DNA from: Saccharibacillus sp. CPCC 101409
GTDB taxonomy: Bacteria; Bacillota; Bacilli; Paenibacillales; Paenibacillaceae
DNA: 64,000 nucleotides
Assembly (NCBI RefSeq): GCF_030518235.1
Contig: NZ_JAULSA010000001.1
Coordinates: forward strand, 1 to 64,000
Reading direction: 5' to 3'
A program made the translations under genes and the position numbers. Positions 31,335-39,138 of this stretch are shown one piece after another; position 1 is the stretch's first letter; the number at the start of each line of letters is the position of its first letter. A model generated the notes under the pieces. The model did no database searches, was not told the origin of the DNA, and saw nothing but the letters and a program-made list of their open reading frames with translations.

Positions 31335-32882
31335 GTGCAAAAAACAGACGTTATCATCATCGGATCGGGACTGGGCGGGTTGGCGGCGGGAGCGATACTG
31401 GCGAGAAAAGGACTGGAAGTTCAGGTATTCGAGCGGCATACGCTGCCCGGCGGATATGCGACGTCGTTCGAGCGGGAAGGATACCGGTTCGACGTCTCGC
31501 TGCACGGCATCGGCGGGCTGAACGAAGGCGGGACGGCGGACGGCGCGCTGAAAGCATGCGGAGTGGAAGGGCGGATCAAGCCGATTCGCAAGTCGTGCGC
31601 CTACTCGATCGAGTGGAAAGGCGAGAGCGTAGACGTGCCGGACAAAGCGGCGGAGTATGCGGAACTGCTGAGAACCATGTTTCCGAACGAGCGCGGCCCG
31701 ATCGACGAGCTGTTTCGAAGAATCGAACAGTTTGAAAAAGGCTTCGCCGAATTCAATCGCATCCCGTCGGCTTTTCTGCCGAAACTGGCCGCTTTTGCAG
31801 CGCTGCCGCTGAAAGCGGGAACTTTTTTCAAATGGACGACGATGACCACCGCCCAGGTCATTCGCAGCTGCGGGCTGTCGGACGAGTTTATCGAATTTTT
31901 CGCCGCGCTCTGGCCGTATTACGGGCTGCCGCCGGAAGAACTGTCCGCGCTGTATTTTTTTATCCCCTGGCTGGGGTATCATAAAGAAGGAACGTTCTAT
32001 ATCGAAGGCGGAGGGCAGGCGCTGTCCGATGCGCTGACCGCGGTAATCGAGGAGAACGGCGGCAGGGTGCATCTGCGCTCGGGCGTAACCGAGATTCTGC
32101 GCGAGAACGGGACCTGCACCGGCGTACGTTTGAAAAAAGGCGGCGTCTGGACGGCGGAGCGCGTTATCTCCAACGCCAGTCCGCAGGCGACGTACGAGCT
32201 GCTGCCCGGCAGCGAAGCCGCCGCTTCCGCGCGCGTTGCCCTGCAGAAGCAGCAGATCGGCATCTCGCTGTCGCAGCTGTATATCGGGCTGGACTGCGAG
32301 CCGGCCGAGCTGGGGATCGCCGAAGAAGAACTGCTTATGCATAGCGGACTGCCGGCGTCCGAAGATTACCGGCTTGCGCTGGCGGGCGAGTACGAGCGGA
32401 TCGGACTGAACCTGACCAATTACACAGAGATGGACCCTTCGCAAAATAAAGCCGGACAGGGTGTGCTGACGCTCACGCTGGTGGATCATATCCGCAATTG
32501 GCCGGAAGACCGGAGCGATTACCGCAAGCGCAAAGCGGAAGTAACCGCTATCCTGCTGGATCGGCTGGAGCGCCATTATCCCGGTCTTGGCGCACATGTC
32601 GCGGTCGCCGAACTGGGCACGCCGCGCACCATGCGGCGCTATACCGGCAATCCCGAAGGCGCGGTGTACGGCTTCGCCCAGACGGTGAGCCAATCCGGCA
32701 TCAAGCGTCTGAAGCACACGTCGGCTCTGCGGAATCTGACGTTCGCCGGAGCGTGGACGCAGCCGGGCGGCGGTTATCTCGGCGCGCTGATGTCGGGCTA
32801 TCAGGCGGCCGAAGCGGCTTCGCGCGGATTGACCGTCAAGCCGCCCGCAGAGAAGCGGCGGACTTCCGCGTCGGCGCTCTGA
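31335..32882 (+). CDS. FAD-dependent oxidoreductase, CrtI/phytoene desaturase-like
   Basis: A 515-residue flavoprotein. N-terminal dinucleotide fold VIIIGSGLGGLAAGAIL, then the family hallmark FERHTLPGGYATSFER. The C-terminus has the FAD-closing motif FAGAWTQPGGGYLGALMSGY. This matches carotenoid desaturase/isomerase (CrtI/CrtISO, also all-trans-retinol saturase-like) proteins. No phytoene synthase or other carotenoid gene is nearby, so a carotenoid substrate is uncertain. GTG 31335 follows CGGAGG. It forms an operon with the TetR gene downstream and is probably autorepressed through the dyad at 31277-31307. Confidence 0.8.
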   Translation: MQKTDVIIIGSGLGGLAAGAILARKGLEVQVFERHTLPGGYATSFEREGYRFDVSLHGIGGLNEGGTADGALKACGVEGRIKPIRKSCAYSIEWKGESVDVPDKAAEYAELLRTMFPNERGPIDELFRRIEQFEKGFAEFNRIPSAFLPKLAAFAALPLKAGTFFKWTTMTTAQVIRSCGLSDEFIEFFAALWPYYGLPPEELSALYFFIPWLGYHKEGTFYIEGGGQALSDALTAVIEENGGRVHLRSGVTEILRENGTCTGVRLKKGGVWTAERVISNASPQATYELLPGSEAAASARVALQKQQIGISLSQLYIGLDCEPAELGIAEEELLMHSGLPASEDYRLALAGEYERIGLNLTNYTEMDPSQNKAGQGVLTLTLVDHIRNWPEDRSDYRKRKAEVTAILLDRLERHYPGLGAHVAVAELGTPRTMRRYTGNPEGAVYGFAQTVSQSGIKRLKHTSALRNLTFAGAWTQPGGGYLGALMSGYQAAEAASRGLTVKPPAEKRRTSASAL

Positions 32883-32941
32883 AAGCAGGGATCGATCCGG
32901 GATAAACGGAATTTCAACGAAGCGGACAGGAAGGAGCGGCA

Positions 32942-33619
32942 ATGAGACATCGCAATAGACGGGAAAGAGAAAGCGAAGAACTGAGAAGCAAGATTCTGGA
33001 CGCCGCCCGCGAGCTATTTGCGACGGAAGGCTACGCCCGGGTATCCATGCGCAAGATCGCGGACAGGATCGAGTATTCGCCCACGACGATCTATCATTAT
33101 TTTGAAAATAAAGAAGCGATCGTGAGCCAGCTGCTGGCGGAAATCTATGCCGAGTTCTACGGAACGCTCCAGAGGCGCTACGACGAACTGATGGAAGCGG
33201 GCGCCGATCTGCCGGCCAGGCTGCTGCTGGTCTGCCGGGAATACGTCGAATACGGGATCACCCATCCCGAGCATTACGATCTGCTGTTCGTCAGCGATCT
33301 GGAAGGCGCTTCGCGTTCGCGGCTGGACAAGAACGACCGGTTGAACGGCTTTAATATGCTGCGAGACAGTATCGAAGAAGCGATCGGGCAGGATCTGCTG
33401 GACGCCAGTCCCGACGAATCCGCCGACATGATCGCCAAGTCCGCCTGGAGCGTGCTGCACGGATTGACCTCGACCCTGATCCGTTTCCCGGGCTCGGTGG
33501 AGATGTACAACGTCGGGCCGGATGCGGTTTCGCCGGAAGACCGGCAGATGATCGACTTTACGCTGCGGCGTTATTTCAGGAGTCTGCTGCGGCCGGGAAC
33601 GGCGCTGCCGGAACTATAA
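32942..33619 (+). CDS. TetR-family regulator
   Basis: A 225-residue repressor. Helix-turn-helix at about residues 17-63: ILDAARELFATEGYARVSMR, then KIADRIEYSPTTIYHYFENK. The C-terminal helical domain (EYVEYGITHPEHYDLLF) resembles TetR_C_33-type ligand pockets. ATG 32942 follows AAGGAG. It lies 59 bases after the CrtI-like gene. The upstream perfect dyad is its likely operator; the ligand is unknown, possibly a lipid or carotenoid-like compound handled by its neighbour. Confidence 0.85.
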   Translation: MRHRNRRERESEELRSKILDAARELFATEGYARVSMRKIADRIEYSPTTIYHYFENKEAIVSQLLAEIYAEFYGTLQRRYDELMEAGADLPARLLLVCREYVEYGITHPEHYDLLFVSDLEGASRSRLDKNDRLNGFNMLRDSIEEAIGQDLLDASPDESADMIAKSAWSVLHGLTSTLIRFPGSVEMYNVGPDAVSPEDRQMIDFTLRRYFRSLLRPGTALPEL

Positions 33620-33691
33620 AGACTATGCCTGTAGTTGAAATAAATACAACATACTTGCATAAATAAAAGCAAAGTATCAGTTACTTATAAC

Positions 33692-33720
33692 TTGAAAGCA
33701 TATGTAAAAATGAATAAAAT
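33692..33720 (+). promoter_or_regulatory. Promoter of the HEPN-motif gene
   Basis: TTGAAA (33692-33697), 17 bases, TAAAAT (33715-33720). The expected transcript start falls at about 33727, inside the following hairpin. Confidence 0.6.
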
Positions 33721-33723
33721 GAA

Positions 33724-33767
33724 GAAGAGCAATAAAGGGCTGCGATGAGTCACCTTTATTGCTCTTC
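33724..33767 (+). repeat. Perfect hairpin at the 5' end of the island transcript
   Basis: GAAGAGCAATAAAGG (33724-33738) pairs with CCTTTATTGCTCTTC (33753-33767). No T run follows on either strand, so it is a weak terminator candidate. It lies directly downstream of the promoter and 65 bases before the start codon. Confidence 0.6.
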
Positions 33768-33831
33768 AACGTTTATTTTATACTTTTATATTAACTCAAA
33801 TTCTTTTGGAAATCAAGAAAAGGGTGAGTAT

Positions 33832-35586
33832 TTGCAAAGCGGAATGAATAATGATCGGCTTGAAAATGAATGGGGACTTTCTTCTAAAGGGCAAATCCTT
33901 TTTTGTCAAAAGTGGGCTGAGTTATTTCATCCAAACACGATAGATTCTTATAGATTCCGAACGAGGAATTTACATTCTTTACTTGTCGAACTGCTCGAAT
34001 CTGTAAAGCATTTTAGAGAGCATTCCGAAGGATTTGCTAACATCAAGTCATTAATAGAAGAAGGTCGAGAATCAGCAGAATTCGATTATTCTTTAAAAAA
34101 GCATAACATGCCTCTCTACGGAAGAATGCTGGCAATTTTAAAAATTCCGAAGCAAGATCAAACACATGAACTTATTAAATTGGAATATCACCTGAAATTT
34201 GTTTTAAGAGAGCTTGAGAACAAGTATTTGAATTGGATTTTAGCCGATTTAGAAGAATCCGTCACTTTGGATGATTATAATCGCATAAATGAATTGAGTG
34301 GTGTTTTAGCAACAGAGCTTCTATACTTGGGATGGTCTCCAAGAGGATTGCTTAAGCTCATGGAACAAGAATTCAAACCAAGTCGATATTCTTTCGATCA
34401 TAAGTGGCGGAATTTCAATTCCACTATATGTAGTGAACGACAACCTTTTTATTGTTACTTTCCATGGTCCGACAATATTCCTAAGAGTATTTTGAGGATG
34501 ATTGGGATAAACGTTTTGGAGGGAGCAGCTCTTTGGAGGAAGCATCCGAAGTCCGGTTGCGGAAATTACATAAAACAAGACGGGGTATACATTGAATTGG
34601 AGGTTGAAGCTTTTTCGGGTGACATAGAAGAAGCAATAGAAAAGGCAAAAGAGATTTACCTCTCACAATGTTCATTGCTAAGTTATTACCACTATGAAAT
34701 TAGTGAGATTGATACGGCTGTCGTGGTTCATTCGCAAGGTCTGCGAAGCCGTTCGGTTGAATTGAAAAAACTGTGGCATGTGATATCTCTACAATCAAAC
34801 GGAAGATATTCGAATCTGGAGTATGTAGTTCCGTTGCTTACAACAAATACATTGGAAGAAACGAGCAGACAGAGATTGGCGAACGTATTTAGACAATATC
34901 GATTAGCAAGCACTTCTGTAGAAACTGAACTTGCATTTACAAATAGATGGATAGCAATCGAATCTTTAATGGTGACGGGAAGACATTCTTCTATCATTGA
35001 ACACGTGAAGATTCTGCTTCCTTCAATTTTATGTACAAGGTATGTGTACAGATTGCTGAAGAACTTTATGTATGATTGTCAAAGATGCGGTGTAAGTGTA
35101 AAAAGCAAAGATCGCGAATTGAATTTAAAGAATCCTTCTCTGATCGATGTGGAAGCTGTACTGAACTTGTTTAAGACCGAAAACGATTATCAAGATCTTC
35201 TCAGGGCATGTTCAGTAAATAAGTTGTTATTTTTGCGCTGTGAGAGTCTTTTAAAGTCTTTCAAAGATGGGAAAGCGGTTAAAATAATGCTTGAAGCACA
35301 TCATCGACGAGTCTCGCAGCAAGTCCAAAGGATTTACAGAGTAAGAAACAGTATCGTTCACTCGGCTAAAGTGGAAAAAGATCTAATGAATCTCACGATC
35401 AATATGGAATATTATTTGAATGCGGTTATTTCGGAAGTTGTTTTTAAGCTGAGCCAAGAAAGTTATTCTGATCTTAATGAGCTTTTTACTCACCTTGAGG
35501 AAAACTATCAGGCTACCCTTGGTTTTTTAGAGAGAGAACGCAATTACGATACACAGATGGTTATCAAAGGCCCTTTATTCATGTGA
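33832..35586 (+). CDS. Orphan protein with HEPN-type RxxxxH motif, AT-rich island
   Basis: A 584-residue protein of unknown family. Near the C-terminus the helix RIYRVRNSIVHSAK (Arg about 505, His 510) carries the RxxxxH motif of HEPN RNases, flanked by helices as in that fold. The rest is mostly helical with a CQRC pair near residue 410; no membrane segment or signal peptide is seen. TTG 33832 is preferred (AAAAGGG seven bases upstream); ATG 33844 is possible. GC content is far below the neighbours (about 37% by eye) and codon use is AT-rich: recent transfer. It stands alone between two strong hairpins. Stand-alone HEPN proteins are often anti-phage effectors or toxins; that role is inference. 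Confidence 0.55.
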   Translation: MQSGMNNDRLENEWGLSSKGQILFCQKWAELFHPNTIDSYRFRTRNLHSLLVELLESVKHFREHSEGFANIKSLIEEGRESAEFDYSLKKHNMPLYGRMLAILKIPKQDQTHELIKLEYHLKFVLRELENKYLNWILADLEESVTLDDYNRINELSGVLATELLYLGWSPRGLLKLMEQEFKPSRYSFDHKWRNFNSTICSERQPFYCYFPWSDNIPKSILRMIGINVLEGAALWRKHPKSGCGNYIKQDGVYIELEVEAFSGDIEEAIEKAKEIYLSQCSLLSYYHYEISEIDTAVVVHSQGLRSRSVELKKLWHVISLQSNGRYSNLEYVVPLLTTNTLEETSRQRLANVFRQYRLASTSVETELAFTNRWIAIESLMVTGRHSSIIEHVKILLPSILCTRYVYRLLKNFMYDCQRCGVSVKSKDRELNLKNPSLIDVEAVLNLFKTENDYQDLLRACSVNKLLFLRCESLLKSFKDGKAVKIMLEAHHRRVSQQVQRIYRVRNSIVHSAKVEKDLMNLTINMEYYLNAVISEVVFKLSQESYSDLNELFTHLEENYQATLGFLERERNYDTQMVIKGPLFM

Positions 35587-35587
35587 A

Positions 35588-35636
35588 AATTAAAAGCTGT
35601 TTCCGAGAGCTTGTGATACGGAAACAGCTTTTAATT
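35588..35636. terminator. Bidirectional terminator
   Basis: AATTAAAAGCTGTTTCCG (35588-35605) pairs perfectly with 35619-35636, between the convergent HEPN-motif and ABC transporter genes. The A/T-rich arm ends serve as T-rich tails on each strand. Confidence 0.8.
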
Positions 35637-35645
35637 ATGCCTTAT

Positions 35646-37352
35646 TTAATTTTCTCCGTCTTTACTCCACAATTCCCGGAAATAAGCGCTCCGCTCCAGC
35701 AGTTCGTCGAAGCTTCCTTCGCCGACCAGCTGTCCGCTTCGCATCAGCAGGATGCGGTCGACGCTGCGGATAGCGTGCAGGCGGTGGGCGACGACAATCA
35801 GCGTCCGGCCGCGAAAGCGGTCCAGCGCCGTTTTCATCAGCCGGCGTTCGCTGATATTGTCGAGCGCCGATACCGGCTCGTCGAGAATCACCAGCTCGCG
35901 GTCCTGCGCGAATACGCGGGCAAACGCCAGCCGCTGCTTCTCGCCGCCGGACAGCTTCATGCCGCGTTCGCCGACCGGCGTGTCGAGTCCGTCCGGCAGA
36001 GCGCGCATTTTCTCGCCGAGCAGCGCGTCGCCCAGCAGCCGGCGCAGTTCGCCGTCGTCCGCCGGTTCATCGAAAACGAGATTGCCGCGCAGCGTATCGT
36101 CGAACACCGGCGCGTCCTGCGAGATGTAGGAAAGGCGCGCGTACAAACTGTCCAACCGCAGTTCGTCGATGTCTTTGCCGTCCACCAGAATGCGGCCCGA
36201 GCTTTTCTTTAGCAGGCCGAGCAGCAGCTTAACGAGAGTCGACTTGCCGCTGCCGCTCAGGCCGACGATTGCGGTCGACGAGCCGGCGGGCAGGTGAAAC
36301 GAAACGTCCCGCAGCAGAAGAGCCTGTTTTTTTCCATAGCCGAAACTCACCCGTTCAAACGCGATCTCTCCCCGCAGCTCCGAAATCTCCGCTCCGCGCT
36401 CCAGATTGCGGTCGGCCGGCGCGTTCAAGAAAGTCTCGAACCGTTGGTACGCGAGGCGGTGCAGCTTGTAGTCCACGTACACCACGTTGAAAATCGCGAT
36501 CGGCGAATAGACTTTATCCACCAGCAGAAGCAGCGCCAGCGTTACGCCGATCGTCGAACGTCCCGCGATTATTTCCCGGATACCGAGCGCCAGCACCGCG
36601 ATCTTGACCCCAACGACCAACAGCTCGAACATAGCGAAAAACGACTCGTGCACCATCCGAATCCGGACGTTCTTGCGCACTACGTCGTCCGCGGCGTCGT
36701 TCATGCGCCGAAGTTCGCGTTTGTAGCGGCGGTTCAGCCGGAACACGGCCAACTCCATGAAGCCGCGCACGGAATACCGGGATAGGCTTTCCTGGCTGGC
36801 CAGCAGCGATTCTTTGACCGAATACAGAAATTTCAGCAGCAGCCGGGTCAGTAGGAACACGAAGACGTAGCCGGCCGCGATCGTCAGCATGATAACCGGA
36901 TTGTACAGGCCGATAAACAGCAGGCTGAACAGCAGCGTCGGCAGCAGCTCGTGCAGAATGCGCAGGTAGAATCCGTGCACGATGCCCGCGCCGGCTTCGG
37001 CTCCGTTGTCGACGATTTGGATCAGCTGTCCCGTTCCCATGTTTTGATAGGCGGCGTAATCCATTTTCGAAACGCGCGCCAGCGCAAGGACTTTCAGCTT
37101 CTCCGTAATCCCGCGCGGCAGCGCGGTTTCCGGATATTCGCTCAGATAGCTCAGCAGCGCGAATACCGCCAGCGTTCCTCCGTAGAGCAGCAGGGGAGCG
37201 GCGAGTTCGCCGAGACCGGACGCCCGGGGAACGGAATCGAGCAGCTGTTGAAAAAGATGAATGCCGTACGCGCCGCTGAACTGCAAAGCGAAGCCGAGCG
37301 CGACGTACAGCAGGATTTGTTTTTTGAATAAGGATACACAGGTTTTCAGCAC
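35646..37352 (-). CDS. ABC exporter, fused permease and ATPase
   Basis: A 568-residue type IV ABC half-transporter. Six membrane helices span residues 10-300. The nucleotide-binding domain follows: Walker A VGLSGSGKST (about 362), signature KLSGGEKQRLAFAR, Walker B LVILDEPVSALD and switch His in VVAHRL. It would work as a dimer exporting a drug, peptide or lipid. GTG 37352 has GGAAGG about 13 bases upstream. Promoter lies 205 bases upstream; the leader contains a 9-codon peptide and a terminator-like hairpin, so expression may be induced by ribosome stalling, as for antibiotic-resistance ABC genes. Confidence 0.9.
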   Translation of the reverse strand: MLKTCVSLFKKQILLYVALGFALQFSGAYGIHLFQQLLDSVPRASGLGELAAPLLLYGGTLAVFALLSYLSEYPETALPRGITEKLKVLALARVSKMDYAAYQNMGTGQLIQIVDNGAEAGAGIVHGFYLRILHELLPTLLFSLLFIGLYNPVIMLTIAAGYVFVFLLTRLLLKFLYSVKESLLASQESLSRYSVRGFMELAVFRLNRRYKRELRRMNDAADDVVRKNVRIRMVHESFFAMFELLVVGVKIAVLALGIREIIAGRSTIGVTLALLLLVDKVYSPIAIFNVVYVDYKLHRLAYQRFETFLNAPADRNLERGAEISELRGEIAFERVSFGYGKKQALLLRDVSFHLPAGSSTAIVGLSGSGKSTLVKLLLGLLKKSSGRILVDGKDIDELRLDSLYARLSYISQDAPVFDDTLRGNLVFDEPADDGELRRLLGDALLGEKMRALPDGLDTPVGERGMKLSGGEKQRLAFARVFAQDRELVILDEPVSALDNISERRLMKTALDRFRGRTLIVVAHRLHAIRSVDRILLMRSGQLVGEGSFDELLERSAYFRELWSKDGEN

Positions 37353-37397
37353 AATAAAAGACCGCCTTCCAAATGGGTTTGCGCACCCGGACGCAGC

Positions 37398-37421
37398 AAA
37401 AAAGAGAATGCCCGCCGGGCA
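37398..37421 (-). terminator. Attenuator-like hairpin in the ABC transporter leader
   Basis: On the minus strand TGCCC GGC GGGCA then TTCTCTTTTTT, 46 bases before the start codon. CCGGG just downstream (37387-37391) could pair with the CCCGG of the stem and so prevent the hairpin from forming. Readthrough would be needed to express the transporter. Confidence 0.5.
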
Positions 37422-37500
37422 CCGTCGTTGTAAATGAGTCCGATCGAGAAGGCGGACTACCCCCTTGATAGCCGGTACGCGTTTTGATCCGGCCCGAGAC
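37422..37500 (-). other. Leader region between the leader peptide and attenuator
   Basis: A hairpin GTCCG...CGGAC (37439-37458) is visible. I do not see a known riboswitch; the sequence AAGGGGGTAGTCC only superficially resembles a T-box core. Confidence 0.35.
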
Positions 37501-37530
37501 TCAATTACTTCGAACTGTGCGGCAGAACAT
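37501..37530 (-). CDS. Leader peptide upstream of the ABC transporter
   Basis: A 9-residue reading frame, MFCRTVRSN, with GGGGTGA eight bases before its ATG (37530). It starts about 27 bases after the predicted transcript start and ends 149 bases before the transporter gene. Size, position and ribosome site fit a stalling peptide that couples translation to the downstream attenuator. Peptide conservation was not testable here. Confidence 0.45.
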   Translation of the reverse strand: MFCRTVRSN

Positions 37531-37563
37531 TCTCCGATTCACCCCGTTTGGAAAGATGGGATT

Positions 37564-37592
37564 ACTATAACAAAAAGCGGGAATGGCGGCAA
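37564..37592 (-). promoter_or_regulatory. Promoter of the ABC transporter
   Basis: On the minus strand TTGCCG (37592-37587), 17 bases, TATAGT (37569-37564). It implies a leader of about 205 bases. Confidence 0.65.
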
Positions 37593-37735
37593 CGGAAGAA
37601 AAAGACAAAAAAATTTTTCTTGCGATGCAACTAAATGCGCGTTTCGCCCGTCAATGTATACGAGGAAAGCAAAAGAACGTGGATTAAGAAAATTCACCAA
37701 ACATGAAACCCCGGACTGAACGATAGAAATATAAA

Positions 37736-37771
37736 ACCCGTTCCCCGGCTCATGCGCCGGAAGGAACGGGT
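37736..37771 (-). terminator. Terminator of the NlpC/P60 gene
   Basis: ACCCGTTCC CCGGC...GCCGG AA GGAACGGGT, followed on the minus strand by TTTTATATTT. Confidence 0.85.
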
Positions 37772-37821
37772 AAGTTGAAAGTCGATATGAGGAATCCGAA
37801 AACCGAAAACATACAGGGAAA

Positions 37822-38292
37822 TTAGCCGTTGATCATCTGGCTGTATGCCCATTCGCTGGTTACGCGCTTGGCGGTTACATAGCGTTTGCTCCAATAGGAG
37901 TTGGACAGGCTGGCGATGCTTACGCCTTTGCTGCTGGAAGAATTGGCGAATTTGCCGTTGCCCACATAGAAGCCTACATGAGAAATGCCGCGTCCCGTCG
38001 TATTGAAGAACACGAGGTCGCCTACGCGCAGATTCGATTTCGAAACGGTCGTGCCCTGCTGTGCCTGGCTTGCCGCCGTACGTGCCAGCGTTACGCCGAA
38101 TTTGTTGAAGATGTACTTGGTGAATCCGGAGCAATCGAAGCCGGATGTAGTGGTGCCGCCGAATTTGTAAGGCGTGCCTGCGACTTGACTGACTGCGGAA
38201 CTGATCGGCGAAGAGCTTGCGGCATATGTACTTACCGTCCCCGATGTAAACAAGATGGCTGCTCCCAATACGGAAATCACTAGCTTTTTCAA
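37822..38292 (-). CDS. Secreted NlpC/P60 peptidoglycan endopeptidase
   Basis: A 156-residue cell-wall hydrolase. Signal peptide (KKLVISVLGAAILFTSGTVS, cleaved after about residue 26) leads straight into one NlpC/P60 domain. The catalytic Cys is in GFDCSGFTKYIF, the His in ISHVGFYVGNGKF, and a third polar residue follows in the VTAKRV region. No SH3 or LysM targeting domain is present. It would cut the gamma-D-Glu to diamino acid bond in stem peptides. TTG 38292 is the start, eight bases after AGGGGG. A c-di-AMP riboswitch controls it. Confidence 0.9.
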   Translation of the reverse strand: MKKLVISVLGAAILFTSGTVSTYAASSSPISSAVSQVAGTPYKFGGTTTSGFDCSGFTKYIFNKFGVTLARTAASQAQQGTTVSKSNLRVGDLVFFNTTGRGISHVGFYVGNGKFANSSSSKGVSIASLSNSYWSKRYVTAKRVTSEWAYSQMING

Positions 38293-38305
38293 AAAGTTTT
38301 TCCCC

Positions 38306-38420
38306 CTGATGCCTACGGAGTTAGCTAAGGGTTCGGTTGAAGGGATTCCCCTATACTCCCTCTGGAACAAGAATAATTCACCCGCGATGGTTCCCCCGTT
38401 TTCTTGCAAAGAAATTCGGC
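38306..38420 (-). ncRNA. c-di-AMP riboswitch (ydaO/yuaA type)
   Basis: Read on the minus strand, the leader contains the conserved blocks GGGGGAACCATCGCGGGTGA, ATAGGGGAATCCC, CCGAACCCTTAGCTAACTCC and GTAGGC, in the order seen in ydaO-type riboswitches. It ends a few bases before the ribosome site of the wall hydrolase. In this class c-di-AMP turns genes off; wall-hydrolase and potassium-transport genes are its usual targets. No strong terminator stem is visible, so control may be through access to the ribosome site. Confidence 0.9.
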
Positions 38421-38447
38421 ATTTATTAAGATTTTGTAACTATTGAT

Positions 38448-38477
38448 ACTCTACATGATGGCCTGCTGATTTGTCAA
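38448..38477 (-). promoter_or_regulatory. Promoter of the riboswitch-hydrolase transcript
   Basis: On the minus strand TTGACA (38477-38472), 18 bases, TAGAGT (38453-38448). The transcript would start about 20 bases before the riboswitch. Confidence 0.6.
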
Positions 38478-38768
38478 ACCCAACTTCCGAACTTCTTGAT
38501 ACCGCATGATTATAACAGACCAAAAATGAATCACAAGTAACAGGTTTGTAACTAAATTCGCGTATTTGGCGTAGATTTGTTACAATTCAAAAAAAGTTCG
38601 TTCTGGAAGAAGCCTGTGTTTTAAACGGTCGACGTCCAAAAAATCCCGGTCCCAAACCAAAAAGGGGTACATACGAACGAATTTTGTCCATTTGCTGAAT
38701 TTCCCCTTTCGTAGAAACGATCTTTTACCGATTTATGGTTTATAAGGGCTCGTGTGGGAGGAAGCGTG
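38478..38768. other. AT-rich intergenic region
   Basis: Between divergent promoters for the wall hydrolase and the Spo0E gene. I see no further gene. A -10-like TTATAA at 38742-38747 could serve the Spo0E gene, but no matching -35 stands out. Confidence 0.35.
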
Positions 38769-38924
38769 ATGAACAAAGAAGAAATTCAAGACGAAATGGA
38801 ACGTCAGCGCCGGCTTCTTCATCTGCTTGCGGATCAGTACGGTTTTATGGACGAGCGGGTGCTGGTGCAGTCCCAGAGGCTGGACCAATGGCTGAATGAG
38901 TATGAGCGGGAAAAGAGCCGGTAA
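38769..38924 (+). CDS. Spo0E-family aspartyl-phosphate phosphatase
   Basis: A 51-residue protein with the Spo0E signature SQRLDQWLNEYER near its C-terminus (consensus SxxLDxxLNxY) and an N-terminal helix EIQDEMERQRRLLH. This small helical-hairpin family removes phosphate from Spo0A-P and so delays sporulation. ATG 38769 follows GGGAGG. The gene is short enough to be missed by length filters. Its presence supports an endospore-forming host. It ends well before the CYTH gene on the same strand. Confidence 0.85.
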   Translation: MNKEEIQDEMERQRRLLHLLADQYGFMDERVLVQSQRLDQWLNEYEREKSR

Positions 38925-39138
38925 CGGACGGGACGGCGGCGCGGAAGAACCGGCGGACGGTCCGTTATCGACTTTCGAATTTCTACAGGCCTATGGATAC
39001 CGACCGAGCTGCGGCCTTGTACCGCGGCCTTTTTTGCTGCGCGCTTTCGTTTCTTCCGGTCCGTTCGCGCCGCTTTCGCCGGGCCCGGCGTTCACGGTAT
39101 ACTGGAAGAGAAGGAACATGGACGAGGAGGAAGCGGAT

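Noticed and set aside
37422-37480. Possible T-box riboswitch upstream of the ABC transporter
   Set aside because: AAGGGGGTAGTCC lacks the TGGN core of the antiterminator, no specifier stem is visible and the target is not an amino-acid gene.
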